The notes under the pieces: generated by a model
Databases searched by the model: none
Told to the model about the DNA's origin: nothing
The model's input: the letters and a program-made list of their open reading frames with translations, nothing else
Shown: piece by piece, positions 7,876 to 15,003 of the stretch
Layout: every line of letters starts with the position of its first letter
How positions within the stretch are numbered: position 1 is the first letter of the stretch
DNA from: Blastomonas sp. CACIA14H2
GTDB lineage: Bacteria; Pseudomonadota; Alphaproteobacteria; Sphingomonadales; Sphingomonadaceae
DNA: 46,801 nt
Reading direction: 5' to 3'
NCBI GenBank assembly: GCA_000503195.1
Contig: AYSC01000034.1
Location: forward strand, 1-46,801
Position numbers and translations under genes: made by a program

Positions 7876-8532
7876 TTGACAAGCAACGACAATCCCGACG
7901 GCGCGGCGGACGAACCCGGTTTCTGGGACCGCCACGTGATGCCGCGGCTGATCACCTTCTGCTGCGGCCAGCCTGCGATCGCCAGGGCGCGCAGCCGAAT
8001 CGTGCCGCGCGCCACGGGCCGGGTGCTCGAACTGGGCTGCGGCGGCGGAATCAACCTTGATCATTACGACCGCGCGCGGGTCACCGCGCTCGCCGGGGTC
8101 GATCCCTCGCCCCAGCTGCTCGATACCGCGTGCGGCAAGGCGAAGGCGCGTGGCTTCGATGCCGATTTCCGCGCGGGCTTCGCCGAAAGCCTGCCCTTTG
8201 CAGATAGCAGCTTCGATACCGTGCTCACCACCTTCACCCTGTGCTCGGTCCGCGATCCCGACGCCGTGCTGCGCGAGATGCGCCGCGTGCTGGCGCCCGG
8301 CGGCTCGATCCTGTTTCTCGAACATGGCGCCGCGCCCGATCCGGGTCCCGCACGCTGGCAGCGCAGGATCGAGCCGGCGTGGAAGCGCATCGCAGGCGGC
8401 TGCCATCTGACGCGCCCGGTGAGCGCCGCCTTTGCCGGCCAGGGCTTCCGGCTGAGCGGCTGCGACAGCCGCTACATGCCGAAGACGCCGCGCTTCCTCG
8501 GCTGGATCGAAATGGGCGAGGCACGCGCATGA
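7876..8532 (+). CDS. Class I SAM-dependent methyltransferase
   Basis: A 218-aa methyltransferase of the UbiE/METTL7-like group. Motif I is VLELGCGGGINLDHY, followed by an acidic post-I strand (LAGVDPSPQLLDTA), motif II-like FDTVLTTFTLCSV and motif III RRVLAPGGSILFLEHGAA. The C-terminal third (WQRRIEPAWKRIAGGCHLTRP...) matches small-molecule or lipid methyltransferases of this group. The substrate is not deducible. The start is TTG with the SD in the preceding hairpin; no ATG fits better. Its stop overlaps the start of the following DUF2807 gene (ATGA), so the two are translationally coupled and may act on the same envelope process. Confidence 0.88.
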   Translation: MTSNDNPDGAADEPGFWDRHVMPRLITFCCGQPAIARARSRIVPRATGRVLELGCGGGINLDHYDRARVTALAGVDPSPQLLDTACGKAKARGFDADFRAGFAESLPFADSSFDTVLTTFTLCSVRDPDAVLREMRRVLAPGGSILFLEHGAAPDPGPARWQRRIEPAWKRIAGGCHLTRPVSAAFAGQGFRLSGCDSRYMPKTPRFLGWIEMGEARA

Positions 8533-9260
8533 TCGGGCGGTTGTTCGCGCTGACGCTGACGCTGCTGCTGCCCGAAGCCGCCCAGGCGGCGGACAAGCGC
8601 TTCACCCTTTCGGCTTTCGACAAGGTGCGGATCGAGGGCGATGTCGCGGTCGAGATCCGGTCGGGCGCGTCCCCGTTCGCCGTCGCCAGCGGCGATCCGC
8701 GCGCGCTCGAGGCGCTGTCGCTCAGGGTCCAGGGCGGCACGCTGTATATCCGTCGCGCGCGCACCAGCGCGCCGACCGAGCGGCGCTATCGCCCGACTGC
8801 GCCCGAGGCGCTGCCGATGGTGCGGCTCGATGCGCGCGCGGTCCAGTCGCTCACCGTGCTGGGCCATGGCAGCGCGAAGATCGACGCGCTGAGCGGCGCT
8901 CGGCCCAGCGCGACGATGGACGGCAATGGCTCGGTCGAGATCGGCGCGGTCGCGGCCGAGGCGCTGGCGCTCAATGTCCATGGCAGCGGCAGCCTCAAGG
9001 TCAGCGGTACGGCGGGCAGTGCCCGCGCCGTGATGCTCGGCGACGGGCTGATCGAAGGAACGGGCCTGGCGCTGGGCTCGCTCGACCTGATCGGCGAAGG
9101 CCCGGTGCGCGCGAATATCACCGTCAACGGTCCGGCCCGGGTCGCGGTGAAGGGCGGGGCCGACATCGCGATCGGCGGCACGCCACAATGCACGGTGCGT
9201 CAGACCGGCACCAACGCCATTGCCTGCGGTGTGGCCCCGGCGGCGACCGCCGTCCGCTGA
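8529..9260 (+). CDS. Secreted DUF2807 (GIN domain) protein
   Basis: A 243-aa paralogue of the lipoprotein at 7028. It starts with a cleavable signal peptide (MIGRLFALTLTLLLPEAAQAA) that lacks a lipobox cysteine, then FTLSAFDKVRIEGDVAVEI and successive beta repeats (LGHGSAKIDAL, MDGNGSVEIGAV, VHGSGSLKVSGT, KGGADIAIGGT). The C-terminal CTVRQTGTNAIACG keeps the Cys pair seen in the other copy. The start ATG 8529 overlaps the methyltransferase stop by 4 nt; the frame is open further upstream, but that part is antisense-like shadow inside the methyltransferase gene. One copy is membrane-anchored and the other soluble or surface, which is the notable feature of the pair. Confidence 0.88.
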   Translation: MIGRLFALTLTLLLPEAAQAADKRFTLSAFDKVRIEGDVAVEIRSGASPFAVASGDPRALEALSLRVQGGTLYIRRARTSAPTERRYRPTAPEALPMVRLDARAVQSLTVLGHGSAKIDALSGARPSATMDGNGSVEIGAVAAEALALNVHGSGSLKVSGTAGSARAVMLGDGLIEGTGLALGSLDLIGEGPVRANITVNGPARVAVKGGADIAIGGTPQCTVRQTGTNAIACGVAPAATAVR

Positions 9261-9270
9261 GGGGCGGCAA

Positions 9271-9462
9271 TCAGCCCTTGCGGCGGTCCATGTACCAGAT
9301 CACCCCATGCAGCGCCGCGCCGCCGCCAAGCCCTGCCAGAAAGCCGATCGAGGGTTGGCCCATGAACCCGCCGATCACGGTGCCCGCCAGCGTGCCCAGC
9401 GCCATGAATACGCCGCCTGCGCGGGCCGGGGGGCGGGGGCTGTTGGTTGTATCGTTGACCAT
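9271..9462 (-). CDS. Small two-helix membrane protein
   Basis: A 63-aa protein with two hydrophobic segments separated by a short turn (GGVFMALGTLAGTVIGGFMG and IGFLAGLGGGAALHGVIWYM) and a positive tail DRRKG. The Gly-rich helices resemble small AtpZ/AtpI-like proteins, but the match is too short to claim. It is convergent with the DUF2807 gene, 10 nt apart. Function unknown; likely real because of the clean topology and codon use. Confidence 0.6.
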   Translation of the reverse strand: MVNDTTNSPRPPARAGGVFMALGTLAGTVIGGFMGQPSIGFLAGLGGGAALHGVIWYMDRRKG

Positions 9463-9659
9463 GGCCGCGCCCTTGCCATGCGCGCGCGGCTTTTGCCACT
9501 GCCAATCGCCCCCCCGCTGCCAATCGCCCCGACGGTCGCAAAGCCTAACGACCGGTTTACCATGCCGGTTGAACCTTCCTGCACGGCCAGCCTGTATCCC
9601 GATGCGAACGCGTGGCCGACAGCTTTGCCGGCACGAGGAAAGAGGACCCGAACGCGCCC

Positions 9660-9869
9660 ATGAACCTGCCCTATATCGGAAGCCGCGAAGCCTATGAGGA
9701 CGCCTGCAAGCTGCTCTCGCATTATGGCGAGACGGCGGGGATCGAGGCCTCCGACCGGGCCGAGGCAGCGCGGGCGCGCGGCAATCACATCCATTTCTGT
9801 CACTGGCGGCAGATCGAGCGGCTGCTGGTGATCCTGTCGATCGACCAGAGCATCGGGACGATTCACTGA
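9660..9869 (+). CDS. Conserved small hypothetical protein
   Basis: A 69-aa soluble protein starting MNLPYIGSREAYEDACK. It has no signal peptide or membrane segment. The pattern SREAYEDACKLLSHYG...NHIHFCHWRQIERLLVIL is one I associate with small sphingomonad proteins of unknown role; the HFCHWRQIER block is the most conserved-looking part. A GTG at 9612 would add 16 residues, but AGAGGA sits shortly before ATG 9660, so I prefer the later start. Convergent with the membrane protein gene at 9879. Confidence 0.6.
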   Translation: MNLPYIGSREAYEDACKLLSHYGETAGIEASDRAEAARARGNHIHFCHWRQIERLLVILSIDQSIGTIH

Positions 9870-9878
9870 GGGGGGTGC

Positions 9879-10151
9879 TCAGTCAGTCGACTGTTGTCTG
9901 ACGGAAGACCAAACCAACACAGCCACCCCGGCCGCAATCAGGCTCACTGAAATCCAGCCAAGCACCGCTGCTTCGCCTGTGAGCCCGTAAGAGCAATCAA
10001 ATGCGCAAGCAGGCGGTCCATTCGGGTTGGCCGACTGGTGAATGTTGCGCAACACCCAAATGTGCGCTTCCAACGAATGAGCATGGTCGCGGAGTAAGAC
10101 ACCAACCGCAATGGCCAAGGTGCCAAGCCCAGACTGCCAGTATCTTGTCAT
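9879..10151 (-). CDS. Hypothetical small membrane protein
   Basis: A 90-aa protein with one hydrophobic helix at each end (SGLGTLAIAVGVLLRD and VLGWISVSLIAAGVAVLVWSS) and a hydrophilic loop of about 40 residues containing two cysteines (PPACAFDCSYG). The shape suggests both ends cross the inner membrane with an exported, possibly disulfide-bonded loop. The ribosome binding site is weak. The stretch is less GC-rich than its neighbours, which may mark it as recently acquired. No family recognised. Confidence 0.5.
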   Translation of the reverse strand: MTRYWQSGLGTLAIAVGVLLRDHAHSLEAHIWVLRNIHQSANPNGPPACAFDCSYGLTGEAAVLGWISVSLIAAGVAVLVWSSVRQQSTD

Positions 10152-10450
10152 TCTTGAATTTTAGCCGACGCTGGGCATTGCACAATGCTAACGACGCGCG
10201 GTGTTTCATCAAAACCCCGCTCAGCCTGAGCTTGTCGAAGGCCTCGCACTGCCACTGATCCAATTGCGTCACCGATCTCCTACGAAGGTTGGAACCAATG
10301 TGTGAGGTTGTCAATTGGCCCCTGTGGATTTCTTAGGTCGCCGTAAGGCAGGGAGGGGCAATGCGAATATGGACGCGGGGCCTTCGACAGGCTCAGGCCG
10401 AACGGAGGTTGTATGGCGTCGCAATTAGATCCGGACCTGAACGCTGCAGC
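10152..10450. other. Intergenic region with an inverted repeat pair
   Basis: About 300 nt between the small membrane protein and recF with no convincing gene; open frames here conflict with each other and lack signals. It contains the two inverted 27-bp repeats listed separately and AT-richer sequence between them. Confidence 0.5.
10217..10405. repeat. Inverted pair of 27-bp repeats
   Basis: Copy 1 at 10217-10243 and copy 2 (reverse complement) at 10379-10405 agree at 24 of 27 positions. The shared core reads CCTGAGC(T/C)TGTCGAAGGCC. This sequence is a repeat I know as widespread between genes in sphingomonad and related alphaproteobacterial genomes. Facing copies 135 nt apart could fold as a long stem in RNA or mark a former mobile unit. 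A degenerate trace (CTTCGCCCAGGCTGAGCGGA) is at about 25833-25852. Confidence 0.7.
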
Positions 10451-11545
10451 TCATTTTTTTCTATCGTCCGCCGTCACCACCCCGCCGCTGACGCTCCAAT
10501 CGGCGCGGCCCGTTAGCGGGACCGCATCGAACAGCGCGGCGTCGGTGCCGGTCATCCAGACCTGGCCCGAGCGGTCGGCGAGCTGTTCATAGAGCGCCGC
10601 GCGGCGAGCCGGGTCGAGATGCGCGGCAACCTCGTCGAGCAGCAGGATCAGCCGGCTGCCGCGCCGCTCGGCGACCAGATCGGCATGCGCCAGGATGATC
10701 GCGATCAGCATCGCCTTCTGCTCGCCGGTCGAACATAGCGCGGCGGGTTGTCCCTTTTGCCGCATGGTGACGATCAGGTCGTCGCGGTGCGGCCCGGCGA
10801 GCGCGCGGCCCGCCGCCGCATCGCGCGACCGGCCCGAGCGGAGCGCCGCCGCCAGCGCATCGGCTTCCACCGGCCCCTTGCGTTCGAGCGCCAGCGCGGG
10901 TTGCGCGAACGGGCCGGTTTCGATCGCGCCGATCTGGAACTCCAGCGCGTCCAGCGTGTCGGCGCGGGCGAAGGCCATCGCTGCGCCATGCTCCGCCATG
11001 CGCGCCTCGAGCGCATCGATCCAGCCCGGGTCGGCCGGGCGATCGCCACCAAGCAGCCGGTTGCGCTCGCGCATCGCCGCCTCGTAGCGCGCCGCGTGCC
11101 GGGCATGCGCGGGATGCAGCGCCAGCACCAGCCGGTCGAGAAACCGTCGCCTGCCGCCTGCGCTCTCCAGGAACAGCCGGTCCATCGCCGGGGTCAGCCA
11201 GACCACCGCCAGCCAGTCGGCCAGGCTGTTCGCTGCCGCCGACGCGCCATTGACGCGCACCTGCCGCCGCGACGGGCTGTCCGCGCTGGTGCCGGTGCCG
11301 ATGCGCACCTCGTCGTCCATCAGCGCGGCGGCGACCGAGAACCCGCCCGGTCCCTGCTGCCGCGCCATCTGCTGGATGTCGGCGCGGCGCATGCCCCGGC
11401 CCGGTGCGAGCAGCGAGATCGCCTCGAGAATGTTGGTCTTGCCCGCGCCATTGTCGCCCCAGATCACGTTGAACCGCGCGCCCGCCTGAAGCCGGGTCGC
11501 CTCGTGGTTGCGGAACTGGGTCAGCGAGAGGGAAGAAAGCGCCAT
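10451..11545 (-). CDS. recF: DNA replication and repair protein RecF
   Basis: An ABC/SMC-type ATPase that helps load RecA at gaps. The 364-aa protein starts [19 protein letters not shown] with the typical RecF N-terminus; Walker A GDNGAGKT is at 30-37, the signature is [18 protein letters not shown], and Walker B is [13 protein letters not shown], followed by ...[11 protein letters not shown]. The frame is open 14 codons upstream to 11587, but ATG 11545 fits the family start. It is not next to dnaN or gyrB here. It diverges from the 42-residue peptide/pspC transcript. Confidence 0.96.
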   Translation of the reverse strand: MALSSLSLTQFRNHEATRLQAGARFNVIWGDNGAGKTNILEAISLLAPGRGMRRADIQQMARQQGPGGFSVAAALMDDEVRIGTGTSADSPSRRQVRVNGASAAANSLADWLAVVWLTPAMDRLFLESAGGRRRFLDRLVLALHPAHARHAARYEAAMRERNRLLGGDRPADPGWIDALEARMAEHGAAMAFARADTLDALEFQIGAIETGPFAQPALALERKGPVEADALAAALRSGRSRDAAAGRALAGPHRDDLIVTMRQKGQPAALCSTGEQKAMLIAIILAHADLVAERRGSRLILLLDEVAAHLDPARRAALYEQLADRSGQVWMTGTDAALFDAVPLTGRADWSVSGGVVTADDRKK

Positions 11546-11669
11546 CTGCGGCCCGCTATAGCGGCTCGCGCGGACCCATGCGCGCAAAATCGGCAGGGCC
11601 CTTCTCTACGCACCCCAGCCGATGCCAAAACATCGTGAATATTCCCAAAATTTCGCATTCAGCTGCCTG

Positions 11670-11737
11670 CAAGATTTGCGTGATCTTGTATAATCCCCTG
11701 AATTTGCGCGCTTTTTCAGTTTGGCACGCCCTGTGCA
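11670..11737 (+). promoter_or_regulatory. Probable sigma-54 promoter with upstream dyad
   Basis: TTGGCACGCCCTGTGCA at 11721-11737 has GG and GC exactly 10 nt apart and matches the -24/-12 consensus TGGCACG-N4-TTGCA except one base in the -12 block. About 40 nt upstream is a dyad CAAGAT-N7-ATCTTG (11670-11688), centred near -69 relative to the predicted start at about 11748, a usual position for an enhancer-binding activator. Downstream lies the 42-residue peptide gene and pspC. In enterobacteria psp genes are sigma-54/PspF dependent; here this is inferred from sequence only. Confidence 0.65.
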
Positions 11738-11803
11738 GAGTATCAGGCATCTCCCGACGGACAGACCGAAGGGACACACAGACACTCTGAAAGGACCCAC
11801 ATC

Positions 11804-11932
11804 ATGTTCTCGCTCTCGCAGTTCAACACCAACCTCGTCGCCGCCATCTGCGCGCTCGCCACCTCGGCACTTTTCATCGGCCTCAGCGTAGGTCCGGCGG
11901 AAATCGGCACGATGTCGGCGATGATCGTCTGA
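11804..11932 (+). CDS. 42-residue single-helix membrane peptide
   Basis: A short gene: MFSLSQFNTNLVAAICALAT is the start, followed by SALFIGLSVGPAEIGTMSAMIV. One hydrophobic segment (about residues 10-29) could be a transmembrane helix or an uncleaved signal anchor. The Shine-Dalgarno AAAGGA ends 9 nt before the ATG. It lies behind the sigma-54-like promoter and 48 nt before pspC, so the two are probably co-transcribed. I recognise no named family. Its position suggests a small envelope-stress peptide, which is inference. Confidence 0.65.
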   Translation: MFSLSQFNTNLVAAICALATSALFIGLSVGPAEIGTMSAMIV

Positions 11933-11980
11933 TCCGCCGACACGCCAACGTCACTCTTCTCGGTTTAAAGGGGAACCATC

Positions 11981-12169
11981 ATGAACAACCGCTCTTTCCA
12001 CCTCGACAAGTCGAACGGCAAGCTGATGGGCGTGTGCTCGGGCATCGCCAACTATTTCGACTGGGACGTCAACCTGATCCGCATCGCCTTCGTGCTCGCC
12101 GCACTGTTCGGCGTCGGCGCGCCGGTACTTATCTATCTGGTCATCGGCCTCATCGCTTCGGATCGCTGA
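11981..12169 (+). CDS. pspC: PspC domain membrane protein
   Basis: A 62-aa protein that is essentially the PspC domain: FHLDKSNGKLMGVCSGIANYFDWDVNLIRIAFVLAALFGVGAPVLIYLVIGLIAS. PspC proteins sense inner-membrane stress in the phage-shock response. This one lacks the C-terminal leucine-zipper extension of enterobacterial PspC, as is common in alphaproteobacteria. The SD AAAGGGG is 8 nt before the ATG. No pspA, pspB or pspF is in the window. Confidence 0.9.
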   Translation: MNNRSFHLDKSNGKLMGVCSGIANYFDWDVNLIRIAFVLAALFGVGAPVLIYLVIGLIASDR

Positions 12170-12191
12170 GCGGGGAGCAGCCGATGCCGCG

Positions 12192-12962
12192 TCAGACTTT
12201 CGTGCTGAACGGCGTGAAATCGGTGGCGGTATCGAAAACTTCGACCCCTTCGCGCCGCTTCAGCCAGCCGACCACGGCATAGGTCACCGGCGTCAGCACC
12301 ACCTCCCAGCTCACCTTGAGCAGCCAGTTGGTGATCATCACGGTGACGACCTGGCTCGTCTCCCATTCGCCGTAAAAGGCGAGCGGATAGAAGATCAGGC
12401 TGTCGACGCCCTGGCCGACCACCGTTGAACCGATGGTCCGCGTCCAGAGCAGCTTGCCCGCCGTCCAGATCTTCATCCGCGCCATGACGTAACTGTTGAC
12501 GAACTCGCCCGCCCAGAAGGCGATGATCGAGGCGAGCACGATCCGCGGCACCTGGCCGAACACCGATTCATAGGCCGCCTGCCCGTCCCAGCCCTCGGCC
12601 GGCGGCAGGCTCACCACCACCCAGCTCATGAACGCCATGAACAAGAGCGCGCCAAAGCCCGCCCAGATGACGCGGCGCGCGCGGGCATAGCCATAGATCT
12701 CGGTGAGCACGTCACCGATGACATAGCCCAGCGGGAAGAACAGGATGCCCGCGCCATAGACCCATTGCTGGCCGGCGATGGTGATGAAGGTGGGCTTGGC
12801 CGCGCCGATGACGTTCGACAGGAGCAGCACCGTGACGAACGCCGCCATCACGAAATCGTAATAGCGGAAGCGGTGCGTGGCGGGATCGAAGCCGACGCCA
12901 GGTTCCAGGCTGTGGCTGATGGCGGCGGTTTCGGCAGACGGGCTTTGCATCGCGCCTGCCAT
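12192..12962 (-). CDS. yhhQ: Queuosine precursor transporter, YhhQ/VUT family
   Basis: An inner-membrane protein of about 256 aa with six predicted helices. The family pattern is clear: VTVLLLSNVIGAAK near the N-terminus, PLGYVIGDVLTEIYGYARARRVIWAGFGALL, the IIAFWAGEFVNSYVMARMKIWT segment and STVVGQGVDSLIFYPLAF. YhhQ proteins import queuine-pathway precursors such as preQ0 or preQ1 for tRNA modification. The frame opens with TTG at 12986; ATG 12962 or 12950 are better starts. It is convergent with pspC and faces the tRNA-Arg gene upstream. Confidence 0.9.
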   Translation of the reverse strand: MAGAMQSPSAETAAISHSLEPGVGFDPATHRFRYYDFVMAAFVTVLLLSNVIGAAKPTFITIAGQQWVYGAGILFFPLGYVIGDVLTEIYGYARARRVIWAGFGALLFMAFMSWVVVSLPPAEGWDGQAAYESVFGQVPRIVLASIIAFWAGEFVNSYVMARMKIWTAGKLLWTRTIGSTVVGQGVDSLIFYPLAFYGEWETSQVVTVMITNWLLKVSWEVVLTPVTYAVVGWLKRREGVEVFDTATDFTPFSTKV

Positions 12963-13014
12963 ATCGCGGTTTGCACCCACCTGCAAAGCCCGCTATTGCG
13001 CGCGAACACGGCGC

Positions 13015-13091
13015 GCGCCCTTAGCTCAGCTGGATAGAGCACGAGACTTCTAATCTTGAGGCCGCAGGTTCGACTCCTGCAGGGCGCGCCA
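13015..13091 (+). tRNA. tRNA-Arg (anticodon TCT)
   Basis: A complete cloverleaf: acceptor GCGCCCT pairs with AGGGCGC, T8-A9, D stem GCTC/GAGC, anticodon stem CGAGA/TCTTG with loop CTTCTAA (anticodon TCT at 13049-13051), T arm with GGTTCGACTCC, discriminator G and encoded CCA at 13089-13091. It reads AGA codons. A short T-run (AATTTTTCC) follows and may end transcription. Confidence 0.96.
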
Positions 13092-13122
13092 ATTTTTCCC
13101 CGCGGGTCGGTTCGCGCGCGTT

Positions 13123-14079
13123 TCAAACAGGTTGCGCCACCGGGCGCAGGCGCTGTCCGGCAGCGAGCACCAGCATCACAGTCGCCGACATGACGGCATA
13201 GGCGGTGATGCCGGAAAGGCTGACCGCAGGGATCGCGGCGAGCAGCAGACTGTCATTGCCGCCCGGGATCAGCGTTCCGCCAAGCGCCATGATGGCGCCG
13301 CCCGCCAGTGATCTCGCCAGCGTGACGGTCGTGGGCGCGCGGAACACGAAGGCGCGGGTGAGCAGGCCGGAGGCCAGCGCCCCCGCGAGCAGCGCGATCG
13401 CCGGTGCGAAGGCACGGGTGTCGGTCTGCATCTGCATCCCGCCGCGCCGCACGATCGCATGGATCGCATCGGAATAGGTCCATTGCGGTGCGAAGGAGAA
13501 AAGCAGCGCTCCGCACAGACCCATGGCCAGCATCATCGCCCGGGGCCAACGGCTCGCGGCGGGTTGTGCGCGAGACTTGAGGCCTCTGCGCCGCCATGCC
13601 CAGATCAGCATCACCGCAAAAAGGAAAACAATCAGCGCGCCCTCGATCGAGGGCAGCACGAGCGGATTGGGGAGCGCCACCCCGGCGGCCAGCCCCGACG
13701 GGCGGTCTGCGACCGCAAAGCCCAGCGCCAGGCCGAGAGGGAGCGCCAGAAAGCGGACTTCGCCCTGACCGATCCGCGCCAATGTGCCGAGCAGACAGGC
13801 ATCGTTGACCACCGCGCCCAGCCCGATCAGCACCGCACCCAGCACAAGCGATGCTGACACGGGCACCACCGATGATACATGCGCCGCCGGACCGACCAGC
13901 CAATGCAGCGGCAGGGTCACCAGACCCGCCACGCCCATGGCGATGACGAAGCCGAGCAGCATGTCGGGCCGCCGCTCGAACAGGATCTCGCGCGACGCAG
14001 CCACCGCGCAGGTGCTGCTGGCGCTGATCGCCATGCCCACCAGAAAGGCGCACAGCAGGATGAACCCCAACCAGATCAT
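13123..14079 (-). CDS. YeeE/YedE-family (DUF395) membrane permease
   Basis: A 318-aa inner-membrane protein with about nine hydrophobic segments and no signal peptide. Two halves each hold a conserved small motif: SASSTCAVAASREILFERRP near the N-terminus and GAVVNDACLLGTLARIGQGE in the middle, with GGTLIPGGNDSLLL in the second half. The cysteines in these motifs are those used by YeeE-type transporters to relay thiosulfate or related sulfur compounds, so uptake of a sulfur compound is the likely role; the substrate is inferred. It stands alone, with no TusA or rhodanese gene next to it. Confidence 0.85.
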   Translation of the reverse strand: MIWLGFILLCAFLVGMAISASSTCAVAASREILFERRPDMLLGFVIAMGVAGLVTLPLHWLVGPAAHVSSVVPVSASLVLGAVLIGLGAVVNDACLLGTLARIGQGEVRFLALPLGLALGFAVADRPSGLAAGVALPNPLVLPSIEGALIVFLFAVMLIWAWRRRGLKSRAQPAASRWPRAMMLAMGLCGALLFSFAPQWTYSDAIHAIVRRGGMQMQTDTRAFAPAIALLAGALASGLLTRAFVFRAPTTVTLARSLAGGAIMALGGTLIPGGNDSLLLAAIPAVSLSGITAYAVMSATVMLVLAAGQRLRPVAQPV

Positions 14080-14256
14080 GCGGCGCAGGCCGGGGTCACG
14101 GACTGGTGAGCAAAGTGCCTTGCTGCGTATCGGCGACTGCCCGAACCTGCCATGCCCCCATCCCCGATCCGGTTTCCTGCCTCAGGTTCGCTGGCAGGCC
14201 CGCTTCGGTTTCAGCCCCGGCGCGAATTTGCTGCCGGAAGCCTGGCCGTTCTCACG

Positions 14257-14775
14257 TCACGGCTGGCATTGCTCCAATGCCTGGAGCACCGTGTCAAAGG
14301 ACGGGGCGGTCCAGCTGAAGCTCTTGCCGTCGAAACTGATTGTCGCCGTGCCCTGTCCGGCGCGCACCGTGTTGAAGGCGTTCCGCGGCCTGGTGAAGCT
14401 GACATAGCCCTCTGCCTTGCCCCTCAGGTCGACCGGGCCGGACACGCTGCTGTTGCCGATGGCCAGCGTCAGCTCGGGTCTGGCGGCGCCCCAGGGGCTG
14501 GGAATCTGGAGCTCGACCTGGCCATTGCCATTGGCGGCGCGATAATAGGTGACGGTCAGCTTGGGCGCGGCACCGCCGGAACTGTTCGCCAGCGTGACGG
14601 CGGTAGAGCATTGCACCGCCCCCGGCGTGGTCGGGGAGGGCGACCGCCAGACCGTCAGGCCGTTGACAACCGATTTGGTCACGCTGGGCTTCGCCGCTGC
14701 CTGGGCCAGCGATGGCGCGGGGCTTGCCATCATCGCGCCGATCAGGGCCAGCGCCAGCGTGGTTTTTCCGGTCAT
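14257..14775 (-). CDS. Secreted protein of unknown function
   Basis: A 172-aa protein with a cleavable signal peptide (MTGKTTLALALIGAMMASPAPSLAQA). The mature part is beta-rich (LTVWRSPSPTTPG, KLTVTYYRAANGNGQVELQIPSPWG, LTLAIGNSSV) and has two cysteines (C56 in VQCSTAV and C170 in EQCQP) likely to form a disulfide across the domain. The layout resembles small periplasmic beta-sandwich proteins such as IalB-like proteins, but I do not recognise the family. The SD AAGGAAC precedes ATG 14775. Confidence 0.7.
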   Translation of the reverse strand: MTGKTTLALALIGAMMASPAPSLAQAAAKPSVTKSVVNGLTVWRSPSPTTPGAVQCSTAVTLANSSGGAAPKLTVTYYRAANGNGQVELQIPSPWGAARPELTLAIGNSSVSGPVDLRGKAEGYVSFTRPRNAFNTVRAGQGTATISFDGKSFSWTAPSFDTVLQALEQCQP

Positions 14776-14943
14776 CGATGTTCCTTTCTTCGGTGGGGCC
14801 CGGCGCTATCGTCGGCCGGGCTACGCGAACCTTGGCCATAAGGCTGCGCCGGGCTCTGCCCAGCCCGTGCGACATTCGTACAGGTGCCGCCCGCTCCACC
14901 TTCCCAAGCCAGATTTTTCCGCTGGAAAATTATCCTTCCTCAC

Positions 14944-14966
14944 ACTAGCGCGCAGATGCTGCTAGT
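14944..14966. promoter_or_regulatory. Dyad ACTAGC-N11-GCTAGT before fpr
   Basis: Perfect 6-bp arms at 14944-14949 and 14961-14966, 38 nt before the fpr start codon. A smaller hairpin (TTTTCC/GGAAAA) is at about 14915-14929. The region 14776-15003 is otherwise empty and holds the divergent promoters of the secreted protein and fpr. A role as binding site for a redox or iron regulator is possible but not shown. Confidence 0.35.
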
Positions 14967-15003
14967 CGGCGCGCTTTGATCCTCCAGATTCATCGGACCC
15001 GTT

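Noticed and set aside
6982-8406. 474-codon frame antisense to the DUF2807 and methyltransferase genes
   Set aside because: Crosses two genes and the promoter; composition is that of a shadow frame.
9997-10314. 105-codon minus frame overlapping the small membrane protein gene
   Set aside because: Lacks hydrophobic pattern or ribosome binding site, and ends inside the better-supported gene.
11689-11694. TATAAT as a sigma-70 -10 box upstream of the pspC transcript
   Set aside because: No TTGACA-like box at 16-18 nt upstream; the sigma-54-type element is much better placed.
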